Shown here: in pieces, positions 1 to 7,855 of the stretch
Numbering within the stretch: position 1 is the stretch's first letter
Layout: each line of letters starts with the position of its first letter
Assembly (NCBI GenBank): GCA_016744775.1
Contig: JADGDS010000001.1
Location: forward strand, 491,642-555,641
Reading direction: 5' to 3'
From: Candidatus Marithrix sp.
GTDB taxonomy: Bacteria; Pseudomonadota; Gammaproteobacteria; Beggiatoales; Beggiatoaceae
Length of the DNA: 64,000 nt
Notes under the pieces: generated by a model
The model's input: the letters and a program-made list of their open reading frames with translations, nothing else
Told to the model about the DNA's origin: nothing
The model's database searches: none
Made by a program: the position numbers and the translations under genes

Positions 1-2
1 TT

Positions 3-41
3 CGGTTGTTAAAGCCGGTTGATGCTATGAAATCTGTGTAA
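3..41 (+). CDS. C-terminal end of an FtsX-like ABC permease (partial)
   Basis: The first bases are open in one frame and end in RLLKPVDAMKSV followed by TAA. This tail closely resembles the last residues of MacB/FtsX-type permeases, which commonly end in a basic stretch followed by a Pro-Val-(D/E)-Ala motif. The next gene is the ATPase that such permeases need, 70 bases downstream, so the two probably form one transporter. Only 12 residues are visible, so this rests on the tail motif and the context. Confidence 0.5.
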   Translation, partial: RLLKPVDAMKSV

Positions 42-73
42 AGAATTTAAATTATTTACTGATGTTACGCATC

Positions 74-103
74 CTCGTTCCCACGCTCTAGCGTGGGAAC
101 GAG
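74..103. repeat. Palindromic repeat over the ABC ATPase leader
   Basis: A perfect 13-base inverted repeat (CTCGTTCCCACGC, loop TCTA, then the complement) ends 8 bases before the ATG of the ATPase gene. It is GC-rich in an AT-rich setting, as dispersed palindromic elements often are. In mRNA the hairpin would sit beside the start codon, in the place where a ribosome-binding site would be expected, so it could weaken translation of the ATPase relative to the upstream permease. Confidence 0.75.
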
Positions 104-111
104 AGTAACTT

Positions 112-801
112 ATGCAAAAACACCCCGTAATATGTAGAAAAGTAAGTAAAATTTTTCAACAAGGTGAAGTTAAAATTCCCGCTTTAGTTGATGTCGATTT
201 AGAAATCCCTAAAGGTGATTTTGTATGTTTATCTGGTCCATCTGGTTCCGGTAAAAGTACTTTACTTAATCTAATTAGTGGTTTAGATAATCCTACTAGT
301 GGTGAAATTGAGCTTGATGGTCAACGGATTGATCAAATGAATCAATCTTCGTTGGCTGAGATACGATTATATAAAATCGGTTTTGTGTTTCAATCTTATA
401 ATTTAATTCCTGTTTTAACTGCACAAGAAAATGTTGAATTTGTCATGCAATTACAAGGAATTGATAGTAAGGTACGAGCAAACAAAGCGCGACATGTTTT
501 AAAAGAAGTTGGTTTAGAAGGATTAGAAAAACGTCGCCCCGGTGACTTATCAGGTGGGCAACAACAAAGGGTTGCAATAGCACGTGCTATTGTGTCTGAG
601 CCTAGTTTAATTTTAGCTGATGAACCAACCGCAAATTTAGATTCTAATACTGCTGAGTCTTTAATGGAATTATTACAGTCTATGAATTCAGAACATGGTA
701 TCACTTTGCTGTTTTCTACTCATGATCAATTGGTAATGAGTTATTCTAAACGATTGATTAAGTTGCATGATGGTCGTATAGTAAGTGATGAAAAGCTTTA
801 A
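112..801 (+). CDS. ABC transporter ATP-binding protein, LolD/MacB type
   Basis: A 229-residue ATPase of the family that powers FtsX-like permeases (LolD, MacB, FtsE relatives). Walker A GPSGSGKST is at residues 42-50, the Q-loop FQSYNLIP at 93-100, the signature LSGGQQQR at 146-153 and Walker B LILADEP at 166-172. The length is typical of this family. A permease tail lies upstream, and a predicted outer-membrane beta-barrel gene overlaps its 3' end by 14 bases, so the set probably acts as an envelope-spanning or lipid/lipoprotein-moving system. The substrate cannot be read from sequence. No clear Shine-Dalgarno is visible because a palindrome occupies the leader. Confidence 0.93.
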   Translation: MQKHPVICRKVSKIFQQGEVKIPALVDVDLEIPKGDFVCLSGPSGSGKSTLLNLISGLDNPTSGEIELDGQRIDQMNQSSLAEIRLYKIGFVFQSYNLIPVLTAQENVEFVMQLQGIDSKVRANKARHVLKEVGLEGLEKRRPGDLSGGQQQRVAIARAIVSEPSLILADEPTANLDSNTAESLMELLQSMNSEHGITLLFSTHDQLVMSYSKRLIKLHDGRIVSDEKL

Positions 802-1891
802 TATTCATTATATTATATTGTTATATTTGCTAAATATAACTAATGTGATTGCCAATGAAGATTGGTTTTTTGCTGGGCATTCAAAATATCATGTTATAAA
901 AAGTGATAATGCAGAAGATCATTTTCTTGATTTGCGTCTTAAGGCTGAAAAACGTTGGGATACATGGCAAACTAATATTCATTATGAAGTATTAGGTTTT
1001 AAAGGTGATACTCCAATTAATTTATTACCTAATGATAATCGCCGCTTATTTAAGTTGACAGATGAACTTGGTTCAGATGCTGTACAGCGTTTAGATCGTT
1101 TATTTGTTGGTTATAATGGAGAACAATTAGTAGTTAGATTTGGTCGTCAAGCGATTAGTTGGGGTAATGGATTAGTATTTCAGCCGCTTGATATTTTTAG
1201 TCCATTTTCACCCACCGAGATTGATAAAGAATATAAAACTGGTGATGATATGTTATATGGGCAATGGCTATTTGAGAATGGTGATGATTTGCAATTAATT
1301 TTATTACCACGTCGTAATATTCTCAATAATAAGCTTGAAACTGCCGAAAGTAGTTTTGCCCTAAAATATCGTGGTACTTATCAAGATCAATGGAATTTTG
1401 ACTTAATAGCAGCGCGTCATTTTGATGAAAATGTATTTGGATTAGGCTTAAATAAAAACATATTAGAAGCCATGTGGCGTTTCGATATGAGCCTAACTCA
1501 ATTAAAAGATGGTGACACTGCAATTTCCTTAGTGACTAATATAAATTACTCTTGGGTATGGTTTGAGAAAAATTTTTCTGGATTTATTGAATATTATCAT
1601 AATGGTATAGATGGTATAGCCTTACAAAATCGTTTAGAACGCGGAGAACTTTATACTCAAGGTAGCGATTATCTAAGTCAAGGAATTCAAATAGAATTAC
1701 ATCCTTTATTTAACATACATACAACTTGGATTAATAATTTAGAAGATAATAACGGCATCTTCCAAATACGTGGTATTTATGATTGGGCAGAAAATTTACA
1801 ACTAGTGGCTTGGCTAGACGAAACTTATGGGGATACAGCTGAGTTTGCTATTGATAGGCAGGCTTATATGCGGGTAATTTATTATTTTTAA
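788..1891 (+). CDS. Predicted outer-membrane beta-barrel protein
   Basis: A 367-residue protein starting at ATG 788 (a GTG at 785 is the alternative), overlapping the end of the ATPase gene. It has a hydrophobic N-terminal signal sequence ending near residue 23 (..NVIA/NEDWFF). The rest is rich in alternating aromatic and polar residues and ends in IYYF, a C-terminal aromatic like that recognised by the BAM complex. A conserved-looking segment, RFGRQAISWGNGLVFQPLDI, lies around residues 118-137 and resembles DUF1302-like/porin-type barrels. Translational coupling to the ATPase suggests it is the outer-membrane partner of the transporter. No enzyme motif was seen. Confidence 0.7.
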   Translation: MKSFNIHYIILLYLLNITNVIANEDWFFAGHSKYHVIKSDNAEDHFLDLRLKAEKRWDTWQTNIHYEVLGFKGDTPINLLPNDNRRLFKLTDELGSDAVQRLDRLFVGYNGEQLVVRFGRQAISWGNGLVFQPLDIFSPFSPTEIDKEYKTGDDMLYGQWLFENGDDLQLILLPRRNILNNKLETAESSFALKYRGTYQDQWNFDLIAARHFDENVFGLGLNKNILEAMWRFDMSLTQLKDGDTAISLVTNINYSWVWFEKNFSGFIEYYHNGIDGIALQNRLERGELYTQGSDYLSQGIQIELHPLFNIHTTWINNLEDNNGIFQIRGIYDWAENLQLVAWLDETYGDTAEFAIDRQAYMRVIYYF

Positions 1892-2056
1892 AATTGATAC
1901 ATTAGAAGATGTATTTAACTGATTTACGTAATATGAAAGATTCCTTATAATAAGTACAACGAATTACGTGGATAAACGAATTTTTTATCAAAAAAGTTTG
2001 GTGATACTTATTTAGCTTATAAAGCTCATGTACAAAATTGGATTTAAAGTTAAGCA

Positions 2057-2086
2057 AAAAGGGCAATCATAAAGCATTGCCCTTTT
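2057..2086. terminator. Bidirectional hairpin terminator
   Basis: Arms AAAAGGGCAAT and ATTGCCCTTTT around an 8-base loop, with a T-rich stretch after the stem on the plus strand and A-rich bases before it. It lies between the convergent barrel gene and the secreted-protein gene, and so can end transcription from both sides. Confidence 0.75.
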
Positions 2087-2095
2087 ATTATCTTC

Positions 2096-2584
2096 TTATG
2101 GAGAAGGTTTTGGTGATTCTGGAGTTTTACATTTTTCTTTCATTCTTGTTAAGGTGATATTTAAATGCCAATATGGATAATATTTTTCAGGAACCCATAT
2201 TCTTAAATGACCACCTCCTTCGTCTAGGGAAGTTATTTCCCATTCTGCACCAAAATCTAATCTATATAAACTACCATGCATAAAGACTTGATCTCCTTCT
2301 TGACTTGCATAACCATTCCCTCCAGCATTAGGGGATACCCAAGCATATTGTTGATGCGTTCCATTTGTAATTGGTTGAGAAAAACATATATTTACCTCAG
2401 CCGGAATTACAAGATGAGTCGGTTGTTGATCAATATAAATTTCCATTTTCCAAAGATTGTTAGGTTCAAACAAGTCTGGCTGATGTGATGGTATTGCAAA
2501 AGCTATTTTGGAAAATAAAGCCAAAACGCTTATTGATATCAATGTTGCAAAGCTGGTTTGTATATTTTTATTAAACATTTTCAT
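2096..2584 (-). CDS. Secreted protein of unknown function, paralogue of the next gene
   Basis: A 162-residue protein with a signal peptide cut after about residue 30 (..SKIAFA/IPSHQP). It is not a family I recognise. It aligns with the gene immediately upstream (2589-3233): both mature chains begin (I/V)P-x-H-x-P, then have N-x-W-(K/E)-M-x-x-Y-x-D, a TH, ICF, GTH-x-x-Y-x-W and QEGDQ(V/I)FMHG. The copy here is shorter, and the C-terminal region differs. The two genes are 4 bases apart on the same strand, so they are co-transcribed tandem duplicates that have diverged. The conserved His, Asp and Cys residues could hold a ligand or a disulfide, but this is only a guess. Confidence 0.75.
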   Translation of the reverse strand: MKMFNKNIQTSFATLISISVLALFSKIAFAIPSHQPDLFEPNNLWKMEIYIDQQPTHLVIPAEVNICFSQPITNGTHQQYAWVSPNAGGNGYASQEGDQVFMHGSLYRLDFGAEWEITSLDEGGGHLRIWVPEKYYPYWHLNITLTRMKEKCKTPESPKPSP

Positions 2585-2588
2585 ACCC

Positions 2589-3233
2589 TCATTTAGTTTC
2601 TAATTTATCATCTGTCTTTTTAATGATGATCTCTTTTACACCACATGCTGTTTTGACAAGAATAGGCATTGGAGTAATATCTACTACTGCTTTTTCTCTA
2701 AATTGTTCACATTTTTCATTTGTACTAACTCTGACAAGCTTCACGTTTGCAAAAATAATCGTGGTTCCTAAAGAGCCAGCTTTAGTATTTTGCCAATCAA
2801 CACAATGACCAAAACCTTTGGTTTGATGATTTGTAGCTTTAAGGCTAGATTGGGTAACAATTTCCCATTGGAGACTAGTATGTCCATTATTTTTACTATA
2901 ATCCCCATGCATAAAAATTTGATCACCCTCTTGTCGAGCCTTTCCACTCCAATCCTGAAAGTTGGAATACCAGTCATAAACCCAATGGGTACCGTCGATA
3001 GTTGGAACAGTAAAACAAATTTGTTGTACTATTTTTTGCTGCTGATGCGTTAGGGATTTATCCAAATAACTTGTCATTTCCCATACATTCATTGGCGTGT
3101 TAGCATCAAGATAATACAAGTTTGGATTATGTGGTGGAACCGCAGAGGCTAGCTGAGGATAAATTAAGAACCACGCATTAGCAAATGTTATTGAACTAGC
3201 TATTAAAGCAAGTCTTATTTGTTTTTTAAACAT
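2589..3233 (-). CDS. Secreted protein of unknown function, tandem paralogue
   Basis: A 214-residue protein with a signal peptide cut near residue 31 (..QLASA/VPPHNP). It shares the W-(E/K)-M, ICF, GTH and QEGDQ-FMHG landmarks with its downstream neighbour and adds a C-terminal extension of about 50 residues containing CEQF and an isolated ACGV. Four or more cysteines in the mature chain suggest disulfides in the periplasm or outside the cell. The following gene starts 4 bases after its stop. The LamG-domain gene further upstream on the same strand may belong to the same unit. Function is unknown. Confidence 0.75.
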   Translation of the reverse strand: MFKKQIRLALIASSITFANAWFLIYPQLASAVPPHNPNLYYLDANTPMNVWEMTSYLDKSLTHQQQKIVQQICFTVPTIDGTHWVYDWYSNFQDWSGKARQEGDQIFMHGDYSKNNGHTSLQWEIVTQSSLKATNHQTKGFGHCVDWQNTKAGSLGTTIIFANVKLVRVSTNEKCEQFREKAVVDITPMPILVKTACGVKEIIIKKTDDKLETK

Positions 3234-3312
3234 AATTTATTCCTTATAAATAAGCTGGGTTATAGTATTTGTTGGTAAAAAGTGAAAGTTATTGAGAAAG
3301 TTTAATGTAGAT

Positions 3313-3334
3313 AGGGACGCATTTTTGCGTCCCT
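3313..3334. terminator. Hairpin after the LamG gene
   Basis: Arms AGGGACGCA and TGCGTCCCT around TTTT, 5 bases beyond the stop codon of the minus-strand LamG-domain gene. The stem is GC-rich. The following bases on the minus strand are not a clean T-run, so it could also slow transcription rather than end it. Confidence 0.55.
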
Positions 3335-3339
3335 TGAAT

Positions 3340-5016
3340 TTAATTCAAAGTAGCAGATATAATCTGATCAATATGGAAAATACGTTTTCCATCATAATCA
3401 ATATCTTCTAAACCATAACAATATGTTATACCAGATTCAACATTATTATCTTCTTCAGAATAAGAAGCACCTAAAACTCCATCTTTAGCTTTAGAATAAA
3501 CCAAAGGCTTAACTTGTCTTACATCCTTATAATTAGAAGGATTGGTAGAACATTGTCCATTTATGGGTGTAGCTCTCCAAAGGATAAAACCGGCATTGTT
3601 GGTTTCGGTGCCAGTGGTCCAATTTATGGTTATTTTGCCATCAGCGGCGTTGGCTGTGAATTTGTCTAGGGTAACAGATAGTGGTTCAGGCTTACATTTG
3701 CCATGTTTATCCGCAAACCATAGAGCTTTAACTTCTTCAGCTGTCAGTACACGCTTAAATATTTCCACTTCATCAATATTCCCTTGAAAGTTAGAACTAA
3801 CAATCTCATTGGTATTGCGACCTATTGTTAAGGGTTTATCGTTGCTAAGATCACCGATACGAAGTATTGGATTAAAAGTACCGTCTAACTGACCATTAAC
3901 ATAAAAAGTACCAAGCGGCGCATTACTTCTATTTATTGTTACAGCAACATGATACCAGTTACCATCTCCGAGATTTATACCTGAAGAGCCTGAAGATATG
4001 TAATTTGTACAAGAATGATTAGCTGTATTACCACAGCCCCATGTACCATTGCCAGTTGCTAGCTGAACGCCTAATTTTCCATTGCTTAGAAAAAAAGTAT
4101 AGCCTTTGGTATTTTTTTTGCCATCTTCATAGCGTTTATCGACAATAGTTTGAATGCTACCACCTTTACCTTTGGTTCGGATCCAAGCATCTATTGAAAA
4201 ATCCTTATTTTCTCCAAAGTCTAATATATAATTATCAGGCACTTCGATATAATCATCCACACCATCAAAAATCAACGCACCAGCAACCTTTGCAGATACT
4301 GGATTCGGATTACCATGATGTGTACCATCATTATTATTGATAATTTCATTAGCGTTTGTGCCAGATGTTTCATCAAGTGGCCACCAAGCTACCATACCTG
4401 ATGGAGGTTCAATACAAGTACATTGATATTTTACAGTTAATTTAAGAGATTCAATTGTAGTATCATCTTCTACCAAAAAATCAAGAAAACCATGAGTATT
4501 TAACTCATTAATAATACTACCTCCGCTATTAGGAAGACTGTCTAAATCTAAATTGAAAGTATGACTATTTTGATAAAATATAATTATCCACTGATTTGAA
4601 AGTAAACCGGGATTAGAGTTACCTGAACCAAAGTAAGTATCCCACCCAGAAGCTAAACTACTGCCACCAGCACCGAAAAATTTCAATTTAAGAGTATCAT
4701 TCGTTGATGCTGAAGATTTAGTAGGTTGAGCTTTAATTTCTAGTTTTGCTCCAACAATAGTCTTGCCCGGTATGTTTAGATTAGTAAAACTGTGACCAAA
4801 AAATTTATCATATGCAGTATCGCCAAATGCCTTAAAAGTTTTGTCAGGATATGCAGCTTGCATGTTATCACTAGGAATAGCCGCTGTAGGTTCATAAACT
4901 TTTACTTCATCTTGGCAAGGATCTTCTGCATAAGCGGCAGGAATTATTAAACTCAATGCCACTACACTAATATTGGCTAGTTTTAATAGCCTCTGTTTTT
5001 TTAGATATGATTTCAT
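3340..5016 (-). CDS. Secreted LamG/concanavalin-like domain protein
   Basis: A 558-residue secreted protein. ATG 5016 is preferred over GTG 5019 because TGGAGTT lies 6 bases upstream of the ATG. The signal peptide ends at ..PAAYA/EDPC. Residues about 35-200 form an unassigned beta-rich region. Residues about 208-440 form a LamG (laminin-G/pentraxin-like) jelly roll, opening with MVAWWPLDE and carrying the typical IDEVEIFKRVLTAEEV ending. Residues about 445-558 begin with LDKFTANAADGKITINWTTG and look like a fibronectin-III-like module. Such proteins usually bind carbohydrate or other cells. It is divergent from the XRE regulator gene, which may control it. Confidence 0.8.
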   Translation of the reverse strand: MKSYLKKQRLLKLANISVVALSLIIPAAYAEDPCQDEVKVYEPTAAIPSDNMQAAYPDKTFKAFGDTAYDKFFGHSFTNLNIPGKTIVGAKLEIKAQPTKSSASTNDTLKLKFFGAGGSSLASGWDTYFGSGNSNPGLLSNQWIIIFYQNSHTFNLDLDSLPNSGGSIINELNTHGFLDFLVEDDTTIESLKLTVKYQCTCIEPPSGMVAWWPLDETSGTNANEIINNNDGTHHGNPNPVSAKVAGALIFDGVDDYIEVPDNYILDFGENKDFSIDAWIRTKGKGGSIQTIVDKRYEDGKKNTKGYTFFLSNGKLGVQLATGNGTWGCGNTANHSCTNYISSGSSGINLGDGNWYHVAVTINRSNAPLGTFYVNGQLDGTFNPILRIGDLSNDKPLTIGRNTNEIVSSNFQGNIDEVEIFKRVLTAEEVKALWFADKHGKCKPEPLSVTLDKFTANAADGKITINWTTGTETNNAGFILWRATPINGQCSTNPSNYKDVRQVKPLVYSKAKDGVLGASYSEEDNNVESGITYCYGLEDIDYDGKRIFHIDQIISATLN

Positions 5017-5141
5017 CACTATAACTCCAAGTAATTAAATTTCCAACTTACGATATTATAAGAGGGACATTTCAATAAATTTTGCCAAAAACATACAATA
5101 CGATTATTATGATAAAGAAAATTTACTAAAAAAAACAGACA

Positions 5142-5157
5142 TTATCACTATAGATAA
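5142..5157. promoter_or_regulatory. Possible operator in front of the XRE gene
   Basis: An inverted repeat TTATC-N6-GATAA lies 21 bases before the XRE start codon, in the divergent spacer between the XRE and LamG genes. Its size and place suit an operator for the XRE protein itself. The AT-rich setting makes chance repeats likely, so this is weakly supported. Confidence 0.3.
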
Positions 5158-5178
5158 CACGCATTAATACTATATATT

Positions 5179-5556
5179 ATGAAAATAAATGATAAAATTA
5201 GATTCTTTAGAGGGCTAAAAGGATGGTCTCAGGAAGAAATGGCAGAAAAATTAAATATGTCTCTTGGCGGTTATTCTAATATTGAACGAGGAGAAACAAA
5301 TGTACAATTTTCTAGGTTGGAACAAATCTCTAAAGTATTAGATGTAAAATTATCAGATTTAACTGATTTAGATGAAACAAGTTTTAGAATATTTTTAGCA
5401 GGTAATAATAATGTAGAAAATCAAGTCACAATTTCATCCTCAGATGAACAATTACGAGATAAAATAGAACAACAACAAAAAGAAATCATTTATTTAAAAC
5501 AAGAAGTAAATTATTTAAAGGAAATTATGACTTTTAAAGAAAGATTAAAAAGATAA
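5179..5556 (+). CDS. XRE-family HTH regulator with C-terminal coiled coil
   Basis: A 125-residue DNA-binding protein. Residues 6-60 form a Cro/CI-type helix-turn-helix (GWSQEEMAEKLNMSLGGYSNIERGE). Residues about 65-85 form a linker, and 88-125 form a heptad-rich helix likely to mediate dimerisation. No Shine-Dalgarno precedes the ATG; TATATT lies directly upstream, so the mRNA may be leaderless or weakly translated. It is divergent from the secreted LamG gene. Its stop codon merges into a fragment of nadE that begins at 5555, so the gene's end coincides with a recombination junction. Confidence 0.88.
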   Translation: MKINDKIRFFRGLKGWSQEEMAEKLNMSLGGYSNIERGETNVQFSRLEQISKVLDVKLSDLTDLDETSFRIFLAGNNNVENQVTISSSDEQLRDKIEQQQKEIIYLKQEVNYLKEIMTFKERLKR

Positions 5557-5773
5557 TTCTACGTATTCAAGAGTATTTGCTGCATTTTGTGTGATTTTAT
5601 AACTAACAACATCACCAATTGGATACATTTTGCTGCTATATTTCGCTATATAATATAAGATATTTAAGGATTGTATCAAGGTAGCCGGTGCTAAAAATGC
5701 GTCTTCGCAGCCATAACCACTGATACATAATTCAGGTAGGCATAAAATACTGACTTTATCAACACGAACAGTA
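5555..5773 (-). pseudogene. nadE remnant with internal deletions
   Basis: Non-coding 219-base stretch made of pieces of the neighbouring nadE in the correct order on the same strand. Bases 5630-5773 match nadE 7523-7665 (residues about 30-77), including a run of more than 60 identical bases. Bases 5611-5628 match 7311-7328. Bases 5555-5570 and 5571-5597 match 6475-6490 and 6544-6570, with the 53 bases between lost. Frames are broken, so it cannot make a protein. It is best explained as a second nadE copy eroded by deletions. Confidence 0.85.
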
Positions 5774-5777
5774 CGAC

Positions 5778-5805
5778 GTTGGGCTTCCTTTCGTCAGCCC
5801 AACCT
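5778..5805. repeat. GTTGGGCT palindromic repeat, copy 1
   Basis: Hairpin-forming element with arms GTTGGGCT and AGCCCAAC, 28 bases including the flank. The reverse complement is almost the same as the element at 42728-42755. It lies between the nadE remnant and the 3' end of the intact nadE, where it could also act as a terminator. Confidence 0.75.
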
Positions 5806-5837
5806 ACAACACATAATAAAATATCATCTACTTAGCT

Positions 5838-7754
5838 TTATTTCATAAATCTATCCTTCATCTCTTCCAATTCCTTCTTATATCCCCCAGAAAGAATCGG
5901 AAAGCGGCACCATGTTTTCGGATCAAGGTTTTGTTCGTCTAAATGGAAACTTGGTGCAAAGCGTTCTCGTTTCCATTGGTTACGACTCCATAGAGTAAAG
6001 AAGCGTTCTATCCATGTAATTAGTTGTTGTTCTTCATATTCTTCTTTTAATAAACAAAAAATTTCAGAAGGTGTTTGACGATCTCTTATAGCTGCTTGTT
6101 CTATCCGATTTAATACAGCATATGGCATTAAATCTGCCTCATCTGTTTGTGTCATCGCCGCTGGGCGTAATTCGGCTGTTGGTGATTGTTGATTTACTAA
6201 TTTTAATGCTGGTATTGATTTTTCTAACCAACGTAGCCAATGTCGTAAAAAGTCTTTGTCAATTCCAGCTAATGGGCTTAAACCTCCACTAGTATCTCCA
6301 TCCATTGTCGCATATCCAAGTGCAACTTCTGAACGATTACTAGTTGCTAATAATAAAGCATTACGAATATTAGCTATTAACCATACGCTTGGTGAACGAA
6401 CACGTGCTTGAATGTTTTGTAAGGCTAAATCGTCTGTTTCCCAACTTAATTTTTTATTTAATGCTTCAGAAATTAATTCTACGTATTCAATATAAATATT
6501 ATTGATATTTAGATTCAAATAATCGGCACCAAGGCTGGTGGCAAGAGTATTGGCTGCATTTTGTGTGGTTTCGCTAGAATTTTCTGTGGCTTGATAAACA
6601 CATGTCAATAGGTCAGTTATTGTAATAGTCGGCAAATTTATATGATTTAATTTTTCTCTAAAGCCCTTAATACCTAATTCAGCCACTGCGAATTTTACCA
6701 TTAAATAAACTAAACAAACGATTGCTGATGAATCTGCACCGCCGCTTAATGATACTACAAAACCTTGGGCGCGACTTTTTCTAAGATAATCAAACAAGCC
6801 TAAACTAACTGCATGACTAAATTCTTCTTCCTTTGAAAGTTCTGGTGGAGCAGTGATAATTTTTTGACATGGTGAAATAACTGGATATTCAAAAGCAATA
6901 TTAATACAATTATCAATTTTATTAGACCATACGCTGGTGCGTGCTTGAGCCATACGAGTTAAATCAACATCAATACACGCGCTAATTGATTGATAATTAT
7001 CAAAACTAAAACGCGAACTGCTAGCTAAAATTTTATTATTACTAGCAATCATAGCGTCACCATCATAAATAACACGCCCAGCTTCATTACCCAATAAGTT
7101 GGTGTAAATATAGCTAACACTAAATGAGCGCGAACCCTCTAATACAAAACGTTCACGCACGCGATGTTTATCAAAAGCAAAATGACTAGCACTAGGATTA
7201 AGAATAATATCAACACCTTGCTCAGCTAATTTGATACCCGGGCGATTGGCAACCCAAGCTTCTTCACAAATTTCAAAGCCAATTCGCACACCGCCACAAT
7301 TAAAATGAATATCACCAATTGGATACATATGCCCATTAATTTCAATATCAGCATCAACACCAATAGCCCAATTATGAAACCAACGAGACTCATAATGAAT
7401 ACCATCATTTGGCAAAAAGCGTTTTGCTACAAAACCAGCAATTTTTCCATCAACTAATAAACAAACCGTATTATAAACACGGTTTTGGTACAATAATGGT
7501 AAACCAACAGCAACAATTATATTTGTGCTATATTTAGCAATATCATGTAAGATATTTAAAGATTGTGTCAAAGTACCCGGTGCTAAAAATGCGTCTTCGC
7601 AGCCATAACCACTGATACATAATTCAGGTAGGCATAAAATACTTGTATTGTCAATACGAGCAGTATCAATAGCGGCGAGAATATTATTTTTATTAGATAG
7701 CCAGTCTAATGGTGTTTGGTTAAGGGCTGTTGCGCCAACTTTTATATATTTCAT
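5838..7754 (-). CDS. nadE: Glutamine-dependent NAD(+) synthetase
   Basis: A 638-residue two-domain enzyme that makes NAD from deamido-NAD, ATP and glutamine. Residues 1-290 are a nitrilase-type glutaminase with the Glu-Lys-Cys triad visible (E44 in LPELC, K111 in VAKRF, C163 in FEICEEAW). Residues about 310-638 are the NAD synthase domain with the PP-loop SGGADSS at 337-343 and the YATMDGDTSGGLSP segment. The length is in the range of bacterial glutamine-dependent NadE. Broken copies of this gene lie on both sides (5555-5773 and 9109-9206). It is transcribed divergently from the CAP-domain gene. Confidence 0.96.
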   Translation of the reverse strand: MKYIKVGATALNQTPLDWLSNKNNILAAIDTARIDNTSILCLPELCISGYGCEDAFLAPGTLTQSLNILHDIAKYSTNIIVAVGLPLLYQNRVYNTVCLLVDGKIAGFVAKRFLPNDGIHYESRWFHNWAIGVDADIEINGHMYPIGDIHFNCGGVRIGFEICEEAWVANRPGIKLAEQGVDIILNPSASHFAFDKHRVRERFVLEGSRSFSVSYIYTNLLGNEAGRVIYDGDAMIASNNKILASSSRFSFDNYQSISACIDVDLTRMAQARTSVWSNKIDNCINIAFEYPVISPCQKIITAPPELSKEEEFSHAVSLGLFDYLRKSRAQGFVVSLSGGADSSAIVCLVYLMVKFAVAELGIKGFREKLNHINLPTITITDLLTCVYQATENSSETTQNAANTLATSLGADYLNLNINNIYIEYVELISEALNKKLSWETDDLALQNIQARVRSPSVWLIANIRNALLLATSNRSEVALGYATMDGDTSGGLSPLAGIDKDFLRHWLRWLEKSIPALKLVNQQSPTAELRPAAMTQTDEADLMPYAVLNRIEQAAIRDRQTPSEIFCLLKEEYEEQQLITWIERFFTLWSRNQWKRERFAPSFHLDEQNLDPKTWCRFPILSGGYKKELEEMKDRFMK

Positions 7755-7855
7755 ATTTGATATAATAAAGAAATTTTGTTAATGAAACAAACTAGTATTT
7801 TTATGGTTACATGTACTAAGTACCAGATTATTTATGTTTGAAAGAGAGTCATACA

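Noticed and set aside
5557..5837. A short protein gene after the XRE regulator
   Set aside because: The region is fully explained by nadE fragments and a palindrome.
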